From: Pedobacter sp. KBS0701
Lineage (GTDB): Bacteria; Bacteroidota; Bacteroidia; Sphingobacteriales; Sphingobacteriaceae
Assembly (NCBI RefSeq): GCF_005938645.2
Contig: NZ_CP042171.1
Coordinates: forward strand, 4,216,001-4,280,000
Reading direction: 5' to 3'
Length of the DNA stretch: 64,000 nucleotides
Shown: positions 46,473 through 55,121 of the stretch, piece by piece
Position numbering within the stretch: the stretch's first letter is position 1
Layout of the letters: every line of letters starts with the position of its first letter
Notes under the pieces: model-generated
Seen by the model: only the letters and a program-made list of their open reading frames with translations
Databases searched by the model: none
What the model was told of the DNA's origin: nothing
Position numbers and translations under genes: made by a program

Positions 46473-47804
46473 ATGAATACCAAAATAGTTAGAAGTAAAA
46501 GTGCAGTTAAACAGCCTAAAATCAATGTGATTACATTAGGTTGTTCAAAAAACATATACGATTCGGAAGTACTGATGGGACAGTTGCGTGGCAACAATTT
46601 AAACGTTGTGCACGAATCAGACAAAATGGGCAAAGATGATATCGTTGTAATCAATACCTGCGGTTTTATCGACAATGCTAAACAGGAATCAATTGATACC
46701 ATCCTTCAGTTCAGCGAACTTAAAGAAGCTGGTAAAATTGGTAAGGTTGTAGTTACAGGCTGCCTTTCTGAGCGTTATAAACCAGAACTGGAATCGGAAA
46801 TTACCAATGTGGATGCATTTTTTGGTACTAACGATTTACAAAATATTTTGCACGAACTAGGTGCGAACTACAAACACGAGCTGATTGGCGAACGTTTGCT
46901 CACTACCCCATCACACTTTGCTTATTTTAAAATTGCCGAAGGTTGCAACCGTCCTTGCTCTTTCTGTGCCATTCCTTTAATGCGTGGCAAGCACATAAGC
47001 AAGCCAATGGAAGAACTGGTTAACGAAGCTAAGATATTGGCCAAAAACGGCACCAAGGAACTGATTCTAATTGCTCAGGACCTTACTTATTATGGTTTGG
47101 ATCTTTACGGCGTACGTAAATTAGACGAGTTGATGCGTCGCCTGTCGGATGTTCCCGGAATCGAATGGATCCGTTTACAATACGCCTACCCTTCTGGTTT
47201 CCCGATGGAAATTTTAGACGCCATGAATGAGCGCGACAACATCTGCAAATACCTGGATATGCCGCTACAACACATTACCGATAACATGCTAAAATCGATG
47301 CGTCGTGGCACAACTAAACAGAAAACCATCGATCTGGTTAACCAAATTAGAGATAAAGTGCCGAATATTGCCATGCGTACCACTTTAATATGCGGTTATC
47401 CTGGCGAAACAGAGCGCGATTTCGAAGAAATGAAGGAATGGGTTGCCGAAACCAAATTCGATCGTTTAGGCTGCTTTACCTACTCGCACGAGGAAAAAAC
47501 ACATGCCCATACTTTGGTTGATGATATCCCGGATGAAGTTAAACAACAACGCGTAGACGATATCATGGAAATACAACAAGGCATTTCATTTGATATCAAC
47601 CAGGAAAAAGTAGGCAAAACCTTCAAAGTGCTGATTGATAAAAAAGAAGGTGATTTTTTTGTAGGCAGAACCGAATTTGATTCACCTGAGGTAGATAATG
47701 AAGTGTTAATCGACGCAACAACAGGCTATGCTGCTAATGGAAGTTTTGTTAATGTAAAGGTTGACAGAGCAGAAGATTTCGATTTATACGGAACAATTAT
47801 TTAA
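46473..47804 (+). CDS. rimO: Ribosomal protein S12 methylthiotransferase RimO
   Basis: A 443-residue radical SAM enzyme. The N-terminal UPF0004 domain has VITLGCSKNIYDSEVL, NTCGFI and TGCLSERYK with three Cys for one iron-sulfur cluster. The radical SAM motif is GCNRPCSFCAIP (C158, C162, C165). A TRAM domain closes the protein (KTFKVLIDKKEGDFFVGRTEFD). It adds a methylthio group to an aspartate of S12. The GCSKN...DSE pattern separates it from MiaB. It ends before a terminator. Confidence 0.96.
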   Translation: MNTKIVRSKSAVKQPKINVITLGCSKNIYDSEVLMGQLRGNNLNVVHESDKMGKDDIVVINTCGFIDNAKQESIDTILQFSELKEAGKIGKVVVTGCLSERYKPELESEITNVDAFFGTNDLQNILHELGANYKHELIGERLLTTPSHFAYFKIAEGCNRPCSFCAIPLMRGKHISKPMEELVNEAKILAKNGTKELILIAQDLTYYGLDLYGVRKLDELMRRLSDVPGIEWIRLQYAYPSGFPMEILDAMNERDNICKYLDMPLQHITDNMLKSMRRGTTKQKTIDLVNQIRDKVPNIAMRTTLICGYPGETERDFEEMKEWVAETKFDRLGCFTYSHEEKTHAHTLVDDIPDEVKQQRVDDIMEIQQGISFDINQEKVGKTFKVLIDKKEGDFFVGRTEFDSPEVDNEVLIDATTGYAANGSFVNVKVDRAEDFDLYGTII

Positions 47805-47821
47805 TAAAACATAATTAATTA

Positions 47822-47856
47822 AAAATCCCAAAAGCTAGTCTTTTGGGGATTTTTTT
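47822..47856 (+). terminator. Intrinsic terminator of rimO
   Basis: AAATCCCAAAAG and CTTTTGGGGATTT pair with one bulged G and loop CTAGT, followed by a T7 run. Confidence 0.85.
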
Positions 47857-48026
47857 GTTTTAAGGCTATAATCAAACCTCTTAATAAAAAGAAGCTGTAT
47901 CAGAAATATAGACTTGTAATCCTGAACCTGTCGAATCACCTTGCCATAATATTGTTTAAAGCGTTTAGATGCTTCCTCGATTCAAGCTCAATAACTTATT
48001 TTATGATACAGTACATTTTATACTTA

Positions 48027-48371
48027 TTAGTTTTTTGATGCTGGTCTGGTTTTAATCTGACTAGGTTTTAACCAGATTTTAGCTCCTTTTGAGTTTACAT
48101 AGTATTTTTCATTTTTGGCATTAATATAAACATCAGAACCATCTGGTGCCATTTTGCCTTTCCAGGTTTTATCAGCAACTTTCGAACTGCCTTTTACCGC
48201 TACCTCAGCAGTTTTATTCCCTACCGATTTAGCACCTTTACCAATTGCTTTTCCGGTATGATCTAATGCTTTACCTACCTCAGTTTTTTTCTTTTCTTGT
48301 GCGCTTACGCTAAGGGTTACACCGCCAATTAAGGCCATTGTTAATAAACCCATTACTAATTTCTTTTTCAT
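48027..48371 (-). CDS. Small secreted basic protein of unknown function
   Basis: Start at the ATG at 48369-48371 gives 114 residues with a clear signal peptide (MKKKLVMGLLTMALIGGVTL...VSAQ). The mature part is Lys/Gly/Ala-rich (GKALDHTGKAIGKGAKSVGN, EVAVKGSSKVADKTWKGK) and ends with a small module DVYINAKNEKYYVNSKGAKIWL. The lysine-rich helix-like repeats suggest binding to an acidic partner such as cell envelope polymer or nucleic acid, but this is speculation. It is monocistronic. Confidence 0.75.
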   Translation of the reverse strand: MKKKLVMGLLTMALIGGVTLSVSAQEKKKTEVGKALDHTGKAIGKGAKSVGNKTAEVAVKGSSKVADKTWKGKMAPDGSDVYINAKNEKYYVNSKGAKIWLKPSQIKTRPASKN

Positions 48372-48529
48372 GACAGCTATATTTTTATTTAACTGATAAT
48401 GATAACAGTTCGCCACCTCTTTTGTTTGATAGCAAAGTATTTATTAATAAATGTTATTAGAGGATTTTTTTTGAGATTGAGAAACGTAATTTTCAGGATG
48501 CTTTTTTAGCGTGCAGGGTAATCAGTTTG

Positions 48530-48659
48530 GTTGTTCTTTACACTACCCTCTGTTAAATAAACCTTATTGCAGCGGTTATCCTTTTTGAAGCACAATCAAA
48601 AACATTTCCTCTAATGCTCACAAAAAGATAATAGCGGAAAGAAGGACTGCCCTAACCGA
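48530..48659. repeat. Direct duplicate of about 130 bp, copy 1
   Basis: Contains TTATTGCAGCGGTTATCC, TTTCCTCTAATGCTCACAAA and GAAGGACTGCCCTAACCGA, shared with copy 2 at 49071-49202 at about 90 percent identity by eye. Confidence 0.85.
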
Positions 48660-48745
48660 AAAGCAATGAGCCTGCTTTTCAACCTGAGTTCGATTAATGT
48701 TTAAAAATTAATGTACTTTATTAGGACGAATTGGCTAGCCGTTTC

Positions 48746-48840
48746 GTCATGCTGATCCAATAGCTATCGGATTTATTTCAGCATCTTTCCTGTTAAACAG
48801 CCTTGCTATAAAGACCCTGAAACAAGTTCAGGGTGACGAC
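48746..48840. repeat. Dispersed GTCATGCTGA/GGGTGACG repeat, long form
   Basis: Begins GTCATGCTGA and ends CCCTGAAACAAGTTCAGGG followed by TGACG. The centre contains an extra CAATAGCTATCGGATT stretch compared with the copy at 46353-46414. Confidence 0.7.
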
Positions 48841-48914
48841 CGTTCATACAAGGCGCCAAATAACCCAAATTAAAGCACATTATTAATCGAACTCAGGTTT
48901 AAAAAATAAAGATT

Positions 48915-49015
48915 TGTTTTTGGAGCGCAAAGACAGTAATAATGATTAAAGTTTGTTCCCGTGCTACGCTGTATCCCTCCGCTGCGCTTCAGGGATGCCG
49001 CTGCGCCCGGGGCTA
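48915..49015. repeat. 100-bp dispersed repeat, copy A (inverted copy at 60776-60876)
   Basis: The core GCTGCGCTTCAGGGATGCCG followed by CTGCGCCCGGGGCTAG is repeated in reverse orientation 12 kb away. Similarity extends through GTTCCCGTGC to TTTTTGGAGCGCAAAGACAG. The G+C content is higher than in the surroundings. Confidence 0.82.
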
Positions 49016-49070
49016 GAAACGTTGTTCCTGCCAAGAACAAAATACAAACATCTATGATAGGCAAAGCGTT

Positions 49071-49202
49071 AATTGTTCCTTACACCTGCCCTCCGTTAAA
49101 TAAACCTTATTGCAGCGGTTATCCTTTTTGGTGCACAATCAAAAACATTTCCTCTAACGCTCACAAAAAGATAATAGTGGAAAGAAGGACTGCCCTAACC
49201 GA
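49071..49202. repeat. Direct duplicate of about 130 bp, copy 2
   Basis: Second copy of the 48530-48659 segment, same orientation, about 0.54 kb apart. It ends close to the gpsA stop codon. Confidence 0.85.
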
Positions 49203-49272
49203 CCGGTACAAAACCTGCTTTACAAAAACAATTATTGAATCAAATCACTATAATTATTAACCTACGCTGATT

Positions 49273-50271
49273 TTAGTTTAATTTTTCTGCCAGTAGCTTC
49301 ATTTCTATCTGTGGCGATCGTTTCTCGTAAATGATGCTGTGAACAGCCTTACAGATGGGCATGTCTACATTATACTCCTGGTTTTTGATGTGCATGCATT
49401 TTGCGGCATAATAACCTTCGGCTACCATATTCATTTCTAACTGTGCCGATTTCACGGTATAACCCTTGCCTATCATATTACCAAAAGTACGGTTGCGGCT
49501 GAACTGTGAATATGCAGTTACGAGCAAATCGCCCAGATAGGCTGATTCTTTAATGTCGCGATCAATGGGATGAACCAAATCTACAAAGCGTTTGATTTCC
49601 CGTATGGCGTTGCTGATCAGCACGGCCTGAAAGTTATCGCCATAACCTATGCCATGGCAAATGCCACTGGCTACGGCATAAATATTTTTTAAAACTGCAG
49701 CGTATTCAGTACCGAAAATATCATCAGAAACATTGGTTTTAATGTAACGTGTATTTAAAATCGAGGCAAATGCAGCTGCCTTATCTACATCGGTGCAGGC
49801 AATGGTCAGGTAAGATAGTTTCTCAAAGGCTACTTCTTCCGCATGGCAGGGGCCGCTTACAACGAGAATATCGTGGTATGGGATGTTGTATTTTTCGTGC
49901 AAAAATTCGCCGATAATCAGGTTATCTTCAGGTACAATTCCCTTAATGGCAGATACTATTTTCTTGCCTTTTAAATCTTCAGGGGTTATGGCAGACAGTG
50001 TTTCCTTTAAAAAAGCTGCAGGAACGTTTAAAATAACAAAATCAGCTGATTTTATAATCGAACTGATATCAGACGAGATATTGTCCTGACCGAGCTTTAG
50101 CTCAACAGAACTGAGGTAATGAGGATTGTGTTTAAATTTTTTAATGTGCTCAATGGCTGTTTCATTACGCATCCACCAAAAAATCTCTTTCTCAGACAAA
50201 TTATCTGCAAGCATTTTTACGATGGCAGTAGCCCAGCTCCCGCCCCCTATCATTGCTATTTTAGGTACCAT
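49273..50271 (-). CDS. gpsA: NAD(P)-dependent glycerol-3-phosphate dehydrogenase
   Basis: The 332-residue enzyme starts MVPKIAMIGGGSWATAIVKM (dinucleotide-binding loop GGGSWATA) and contains WWMRNE, FVILNVPAAFLKE, SAIKGI, VSGPCHAEEVAFEKLSYLTI and AVLKNIYAVASGICHGIGYGDNFQA with the catalytic lysine. It makes sn-glycerol 3-phosphate for phospholipids in the cytoplasm. The GPCHAEEV motif is the Bacteroidota form of GPSFAxE. It lies behind an efflux adaptor gene from which a heptad repeat separates it. Confidence 0.95.
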   Translation of the reverse strand: MVPKIAMIGGGSWATAIVKMLADNLSEKEIFWWMRNETAIEHIKKFKHNPHYLSSVELKLGQDNISSDISSIIKSADFVILNVPAAFLKETLSAITPEDLKGKKIVSAIKGIVPEDNLIIGEFLHEKYNIPYHDILVVSGPCHAEEVAFEKLSYLTIACTDVDKAAAFASILNTRYIKTNVSDDIFGTEYAAVLKNIYAVASGICHGIGYGDNFQAVLISNAIREIKRFVDLVHPIDRDIKESAYLGDLLVTAYSQFSRNRTFGNMIGKGYTVKSAQLEMNMVAEGYYAAKCMHIKNQEYNVDMPICKAVHSIIYEKRSPQIEMKLLAEKLN

Positions 50272-50281
50272 GATTATAAAA

Positions 50282-50407
50282 AAGGTTTAAGGTAAAAGGT
50301 GTAAAACTCTTTTTCAAAAGGTATATGGCAAAAGGTGTAAGACTTAAGGTTTTAGGCAACTTGCCCTACCTTAAACCTTACACCCTAAACCTGAGGAATA
50401 CACCTTA
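50282..50407. repeat. Heptad-phased word repeat (AAGGT words, then ACCTT words)
   Basis: AAGGT starts at 50282, 50289, 50296, 50318, 50332 and 50346, almost all multiples of 7 apart (one step is 22). The reverse complement ACCTT/ACCCT/ACCTG follows at 50368, 50375, 50382 and 50389, again 7 bp apart, with a last ACCTT at 50402. The two halves can pair as a long imperfect hairpin. It fills the gap between the efflux adaptor gene and gpsA. Confidence 0.88.
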
Positions 50408-50445
50408 AACAACGCAAGTTACTATTTCTTGCTATTATTTATAAA

Positions 50446-51786
50446 CTACTTCTTACCGTCTTTGCTAAACAATTGGTCTTTAGCTGTTTTTTCTACCACC
50501 ATACCATCTTTCAATTTGTTCTGAATGGCAGAATAAGGACCAGTTACCACTTCATCGCCGGCTTTAACACCCGATTTTACAATGATAAACTGATCGTTCT
50601 GGATACCTGTAGTCACCTCTGTTTTTTTAACTTTTTTGCTTTTAGCATCGTAAGTGTAAACATACTGCTTCACCTTTTTGTCGGTAAGTTTCGATTTCTG
50701 TTTATCGGTATTTTCCTGGTTGCCCTGGTTATTGTTGCTACCGCCCGACTTTGCATTATCAGTAAACACTGCCTGGATTGGAATAGCCAATCCGGTTAAC
50801 GATTCGCTTTCAATATCAACCGTTGCCGACATACCCGGACGGAAAATAGATTGTTGTTTGCCTTCCATTTCTTCGGTAATCCTGATTTTTACAGAAAAGT
50901 TCGTCACCTGATCAACAGAAGTAGATGTGGTAGTTCCAACTGCAGTTGATGAACTTGCAATTTCGGTAACCACACCTCTGAATTTTTTATCAGAAAATGC
51001 ATCTACTTCGATAGAAGCCTTATCGCCAACTTTAACACGGGTAATGTCGTTCTCGTTTACATCAACATTAACTTCCATAGATGAAAGATTAGAAATACGC
51101 ATAATCTCCGTACCTGCCATTTGCGAAGTTCCCAAAATACGGTCGCCAAGCTCAATTGATAATTTAGAAACGACACCATCAACCGGCGCGTAGATAGTGG
51201 TTTTAGCTAAGTTAGCACCCGCTTCTTTAACATTTGCACCAGTTTGCTCTAAAGTAAATTTGGCGCCGGTTACATTTTCTTTTGCGCTGGCTAAATTTGC
51301 TTTAGCAGTTAAAAATGCCGCTTTTGCTGCATCGAACTCTGAAGCTGAAATTACTTTTTTATTAAAAAGTTCAACATTACGTTTGTAGGTAGCTTCTGCA
51401 TTCACAAAATTAGCCTGGTTTTGGGCAAGCTGCTGTTGCGCTGCAGCTACGCTGGCTTTTTGTGCATTAAAACTTGCCACGGTTCTTTCGTAACCCGATT
51501 GTAACACATCCGGACGTACTTTACAAAGCAACTGGCCTGCTTTAACAATATCACCCTCTTTTACTTTTAACTCTACCACCTCTCCAGATACCTCAGAACT
51601 TAACTTAACCTCAGTTTCTGGCTGGATTTTTCCACTTGCCGTAACTGTTTCCACAACAGTTTTATCTGATGCTTTTTCTGTAGTTACTTTTTCGGTTTTA
51701 TTTCCACCTATCACTCCGGTCAGTTTGAGCACAACCAGAAGAACTACGATAGTAACTACGGTAATAATAATATGCTTCAGTTTCAT
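50446..51786 (-). CDS. Efflux pump periplasmic adaptor (HlyD/RND or MacA type)
   Basis: The 446-residue protein has an N-terminal membrane anchor (HIIITVVTIVVLLVVLKLTGVIG), a lipoyl/barrel-sandwich domain in two halves (GEVVELKVKEGDIVKAGQLLC and TIYAPVDGVVSKLSIELGDRI), a long coiled-coil hairpin between them (residues about 100-200, Ala/Gln-rich) and a beta-barrel domain (NVDVNENDITRVKVGDKASIEV). Residues 350-375 are a Gly/Asn/Gln/Lys-rich insert (SGGSNNNQGNQENTDKQKSK). It links an inner-membrane pump to a TolC channel. The TolC gene lies just upstream, but no pump gene is next to it. Confidence 0.92.
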   Translation of the reverse strand: MKLKHIIITVVTIVVLLVVLKLTGVIGGNKTEKVTTEKASDKTVVETVTASGKIQPETEVKLSSEVSGEVVELKVKEGDIVKAGQLLCKVRPDVLQSGYERTVASFNAQKASVAAAQQQLAQNQANFVNAEATYKRNVELFNKKVISASEFDAAKAAFLTAKANLASAKENVTGAKFTLEQTGANVKEAGANLAKTTIYAPVDGVVSKLSIELGDRILGTSQMAGTEIMRISNLSSMEVNVDVNENDITRVKVGDKASIEVDAFSDKKFRGVVTEIASSSTAVGTTTSTSVDQVTNFSVKIRITEEMEGKQQSIFRPGMSATVDIESESLTGLAIPIQAVFTDNAKSGGSNNNQGNQENTDKQKSKLTDKKVKQYVYTYDAKSKKVKKTEVTTGIQNDQFIIVKSGVKAGDEVVTGPYSAIQNKLKDGMVVEKTAKDQLFSKDGKK

Positions 51787-51901
51787 AATTTGTATTGTAT
51801 TTCGTTTATTTTAAGTTGTAATGTTTTAAGGTTAAAAAAACGTTGTAAGGTTGAAAGGTTTTGATGTTAAATTCAATTTGCTTCCAGCTTTAGTCTTTTT
51901 C

Positions 51902-53248
51902 TTAAAAAACAATCTGTTTGCCTAAATAGTAATCAATTACCTTGGCACGGAACAGTAAGTCGTATTTTGCTAAGATAAAATCTATTTCGGCTTTATTTTT
52001 ATTGGTTTGTGCCGTACTGTAATCTAAAGAGTTTACTAAACCAACAGCATAACGTTGTTCGATAACATAAAAAGCATCCTTTTGAGCCTGAAAAGCATTT
52101 TGGGTAGAAGAATACCTGCTTTGTGCGGCGTTTAAATCGGCAACAGCCTGATTGATTACTTTGATCAGGTTGTTTTTAGAGATTTGCTCATCTGTTTTTC
52201 GCTGCTCGAATACTATTTTAGCCTTTCTTACGGTCGACCTGGTGGTAAAACCATTAAAAATAGGAATTGAAATACCCATATTAATTGATTTCCCGAAGTT
52301 GTCAGACAGTTGACTAAAAAATGGATTGTTTCCAGGGAAAGCAAACTGATATTGATAGAACGATCCTAAGCCTCCTCCAAATGTAACTTTAGGATAATAA
52401 CTCCCTTTGGCAACATCAATTGCTTTTTCTGCTGCTTTTGTATTTAAACTTGCCAATTTGATATCGGGGAAGGTATTTAAAGCCTGGCTGTAAATATCAC
52501 TTGGCACATAATTGTTCTGAATGTTATTCAATTCGTTAACCAATGGTGGCTGCACCTTAAATGTCATTGGTGGCTGAATTTCCATTAATTGTCCTAAAGT
52601 TAAATAGGATATTGTCAACTGATTCTGCGCATTGGTTAGATTAAGCTCAGCGGTTGCAGCCTGCGATTTTGCCTGGGAAATATCGGCTAAAGTTTTATTA
52701 CCAACATCCAAAAGCGCTTGTTCTCTTTTTAAAGTAGAATTAGCAACGTCTAATTGTTGTTGTGTAGCTTTGACCTGATCCTGGCTATTTAAAACCTGCA
52801 GGTAAGCGGTTACGACCTGCAGAATAAGATCATTTTTTACCTTTTCTACATTGGTTTGATCTACAGCTAACAATAACTTATTCTGTCTGATCTGATTCAG
52901 TTGAGCACCACCTCCAAATACCTGCACATTCGCAGATACATTAGGGTTTAAGGTATAATTTTGTGTATTTAGAAACAACCCTGATGTTACCTGGCTCCTT
53001 CCCCATTGCATAGATTGGTTAACCGAACCATTTACAGTAGGCAATAAAGCATTTTTAGACTGGCGCACATTTTCTTCGCTAAGCGCGGCATTAAATGCAG
53101 CCTGTTTGATGTTTAGATTGTTTTTTAATGTGTTTTCGACTGCTTGTTGAATGCTGATCACTTCTTGAGCCTTAATTTGCTGACTAAAACTTAATGTCAC
53201 TAATAACGCAGATCCGGTAATTAACTTATTCTTGGTAAACATCTTCAT
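51902..53248 (-). CDS. TolC family outer-membrane efflux protein
   Basis: Start at the ATG at 53246-53248 gives 448 residues with a signal peptide ending near QQIKAQ; longer frames only add an unlikely leader. Two repeated TolC/OEP halves are visible, each with long heptad helices (KVKNDLILQVVTAYLQVLNS, SLNTKAAEKAIDVAKGSYYP, GLVNSLDYSTAQTNKNKAEI). It forms the outer-membrane exit channel of a tripartite pump. The adaptor gene follows after 115 bases, so both are probably co-transcribed. It diverges from the deacetylase gene. Confidence 0.92.
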   Translation of the reverse strand: MKMFTKNKLITGSALLVTLSFSQQIKAQEVISIQQAVENTLKNNLNIKQAAFNAALSEENVRQSKNALLPTVNGSVNQSMQWGRSQVTSGLFLNTQNYTLNPNVSANVQVFGGGAQLNQIRQNKLLLAVDQTNVEKVKNDLILQVVTAYLQVLNSQDQVKATQQQLDVANSTLKREQALLDVGNKTLADISQAKSQAATAELNLTNAQNQLTISYLTLGQLMEIQPPMTFKVQPPLVNELNNIQNNYVPSDIYSQALNTFPDIKLASLNTKAAEKAIDVAKGSYYPKVTFGGGLGSFYQYQFAFPGNNPFFSQLSDNFGKSINMGISIPIFNGFTTRSTVRKAKIVFEQRKTDEQISKNNLIKVINQAVADLNAAQSRYSSTQNAFQAQKDAFYVIEQRYAVGLVNSLDYSTAQTNKNKAEIDFILAKYDLLFRAKVIDYYLGKQIVF

Positions 53249-53321
53249 AATTTGTTTCAAATCTATATAAACAACTTTAATAATTTCAATCTGTTCAGGC
53301 ATTTACTAACTTTGAACTTAA

Positions 53322-53999
53322 ATGTACCTGATCAAATCACCGCTTCTGCTAAAATGGTATTATCCATCACTGTTATGGAATAAATCCCGCACCGAAAAAG
53401 TTATTTATCTGACCTTTGACGATGGACCCATACCCAATGTTACAGACTTTGTATTAAAAACTTTAAAAGTCTTCAATGCTAAAGCTACATTTTTTTGCAT
53501 CGGCGATAATATCATTAAACACCCCGAAGTTTTTGAACGCGTAAAAACCGACGGACATGCCATTGGAAACCATACTTTCAACCATTTAAAAGGCTGGAAA
53601 ACCGATGATAAAACCTATCTCGAAAACACGCTAAAATGCCAGCAACTTACCCAAACCGATCTTTTCCGCCCACCTTATGGGAGGATTAAGAAGAGCCAGA
53701 TCCTGAGTCTGAAGTCCGAAGTCCGGAGTCCGGAGTCAATATCCCAAAATTCACAAACTGACTTACATCTCAAATCTCAAATCTCAAATCTCAAAATCGT
53801 AATGTGGGATGTGCTTAGCGGCGATTTCGACACTAAACTCTCACCCGAAAAATGTTATCAAAATGTGATTAAACATACCGAAAATGGTTCTATAATTGTA
53901 TTCCACGATAGTTTAAAAGCATTCGACCGTTTATCTTACGCACTTCCCAAAGTATTGGCTTATTTTTCTGAAAAAGGTTTTACTTTTTCAACGCTTTAG
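53322..53999 (+). CDS. Polysaccharide deacetylase (NodB-like) with an in-frame repeat insertion
   Basis: A 225-residue carbohydrate esterase 4 protein. Motif 1 is LTFDDGP (D33, D34), motif 2 is GNHTFNH (H84, H88), motif 3 RPPYGR (116-121), and MWDVLSGDFD near 161 is motif 4. Residues about 129-157 are not part of the family fold; they are encoded by a heptad DNA repeat (53706-53798). The reading frame survives it. The enzyme would remove acetyl groups from a cell-wall or exported polysaccharide. A short hydrophobic start (MYLIKSPLLLKWYYPSLLW) may anchor it. Diverges from the TolC gene. Confidence 0.88.
   Translation: MYLIKSPLLLKWYYPSLLWNKSRTEKVIYLTFDDGPIPNVTDFVLKTLKVFNAKATFFCIGDNIIKHPEVFERVKTDGHAIGNHTFNHLKGWKTDDKTYLENTLKCQQLTQTDLFRPPYGRIKKSQILSLKSEVRSPESISQNSQTDLHLKSQISNLKIVMWDVLSGDFDTKLSPEKCYQNVIKHTENGSIIVFHDSLKAFDRLSYALPKVLAYFSEKGFTFSTL
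53706..53798. repeat. Two heptad arrays inside the deacetylase gene (AGTC words and CAAATCT words)
   Basis: AGTC starts at 53706, 53713, 53720, 53727 and 53734, exactly 7 bp apart. CAAATCT starts at 53771, 53778 and 53785, with CAAAATC at 53792, again 7 apart. The AGTC array has a sister at 60362-60393 in an intergenic position. Confidence 0.9.
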
Positions 54000-54152
54000 C
54001 GTTAAGCTAATCTTATGCCAAGGCTCTAAACACATTTCAACAAGCTATATATCAATACATTAATATACTATTAAATAAACAACTGTTCAAAATCGCACAA
54101 ATATGTCCGTTAATGAACGTTTATGGAATAATCAGTTCTTTTTCATCATCAG

Positions 54153-54794
54153 ATGAAAACTGATATGCTAAACGGCCTCCTGAAGATAAAATATTATCTA
54201 CTGATTTTTTCCCTGGTTCTGATAGCCTGCAATACTCGTATTGAACAAGGTTTTGAGATAATACCTCCCGGTTTAAATTCAACAGAGAACCTGATCAAGG
54301 GGATACGACCGAATAAAGATTATCAATACTGGGCCTGCATCCGGCAGGATTTTAGTGGCAAAATTCATCCAGAAACTGAGATTATAACAGGACATGGAAA
54401 TCTTTCCTATTTAATGAACAATAGGTTTGATCAGCCAAAATCAGGTTTTTTATTCAAAATGTGGAAAGGTTATTTTTATATTGCTTACATTGAAAACGAC
54501 CGGGTGAAATTGGTTACAAACAGAGCAGAGTTGATCAGATTTATTGGAAAAATTGATGGCTTGGAAGAAGCTTTATTACTTGCCGAACTCGATAACTTAA
54601 AGGCTGAGTACACCTGGGGTATTGGTGGATCTTACAGAAAAACCAAAAAAGGATTTGAGTTTTATCTTGCAAAGTTTCACAAATGCCCGGTAAAAACAGA
54701 ACCATATCGGGTAAGCATTGATACTGCAGGGAATATAAAAACAAAAAGTTTAGGTTTTTATTATAACATTGATAACAATACCTGTTTAGATTAA
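54153..54794 (+). CDS. Hypothetical lipoprotein
   Basis: A 213-residue protein with a lipoprotein signal (YYLLIFSLVLIACNTR, Cys26); an ATG at codon 5 is an equally good start. The rest is a mixed alpha/beta domain with no recognised family; it holds YQYWACIRQDFSGKIHPE, GHGNLSYLMNNRFDQPKSGF, and near the end FYLAKFHKCPVKTEPYRVSI. It is alone between the deacetylase gene and acnB. Nothing in the context gives a role. Confidence 0.7.
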   Translation: MKTDMLNGLLKIKYYLLIFSLVLIACNTRIEQGFEIIPPGLNSTENLIKGIRPNKDYQYWACIRQDFSGKIHPETEIITGHGNLSYLMNNRFDQPKSGFLFKMWKGYFYIAYIENDRVKLVTNRAELIRFIGKIDGLEEALLLAELDNLKAEYTWGIGGSYRKTKKGFEFYLAKFHKCPVKTEPYRVSIDTAGNIKTKSLGFYYNIDNNTCLD

Positions 54795-55121
54795 TGATTC
54801 AGCGCTCCGTGATAAACCTTTACTTTAATCGGAAATATCAGGCGATTAAAATCATCAATCCACATTCTGTTTTCATATTTTATATGCTTTTAAGGCCTAT
54901 CATTTACACCTTTAGCGGTTGTTTAGAACAATTCCAAATTACTTAATCGCCTGTGCAAATTACATTTAAAAGTTGTTTTTTGCTATTTTTGGCTTCAGTC
55001 AAAAAATTGAGTTTTTTGGTCAAAAAACCACAAATTAATATATAAAAGCAGTATTCTTTTGATGAAAAGCGATTGTGTATTTTGTTGCGCAAGCCTATAG
55101 CAAAAAGAATAGATATCTAAG
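54795..55121. promoter_or_regulatory. 327-bp upstream region of acnB
   Basis: TATTTTTG at 54984-54991 fits the TAnnTTTG -7 element, with no convincing -33 partner. A short repeat TCAAAAAAT/TCAAAAAACC follows at 54999-55030. No gene was found. Confidence 0.4.

Larger units (their letters stand above)
48372..49272. other. 0.9-kb gene-free, repeat-filled region between the small secreted protein gene and gpsA
   Basis: No coding frame is supported. It contains a directly duplicated segment of about 130 bp (48530-48659 and 49071-49202), a dispersed hairpin repeat (48746-48840) and a 100-bp element (48915-49015) that recurs inverted at 60776-60876. Confidence 0.7.
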
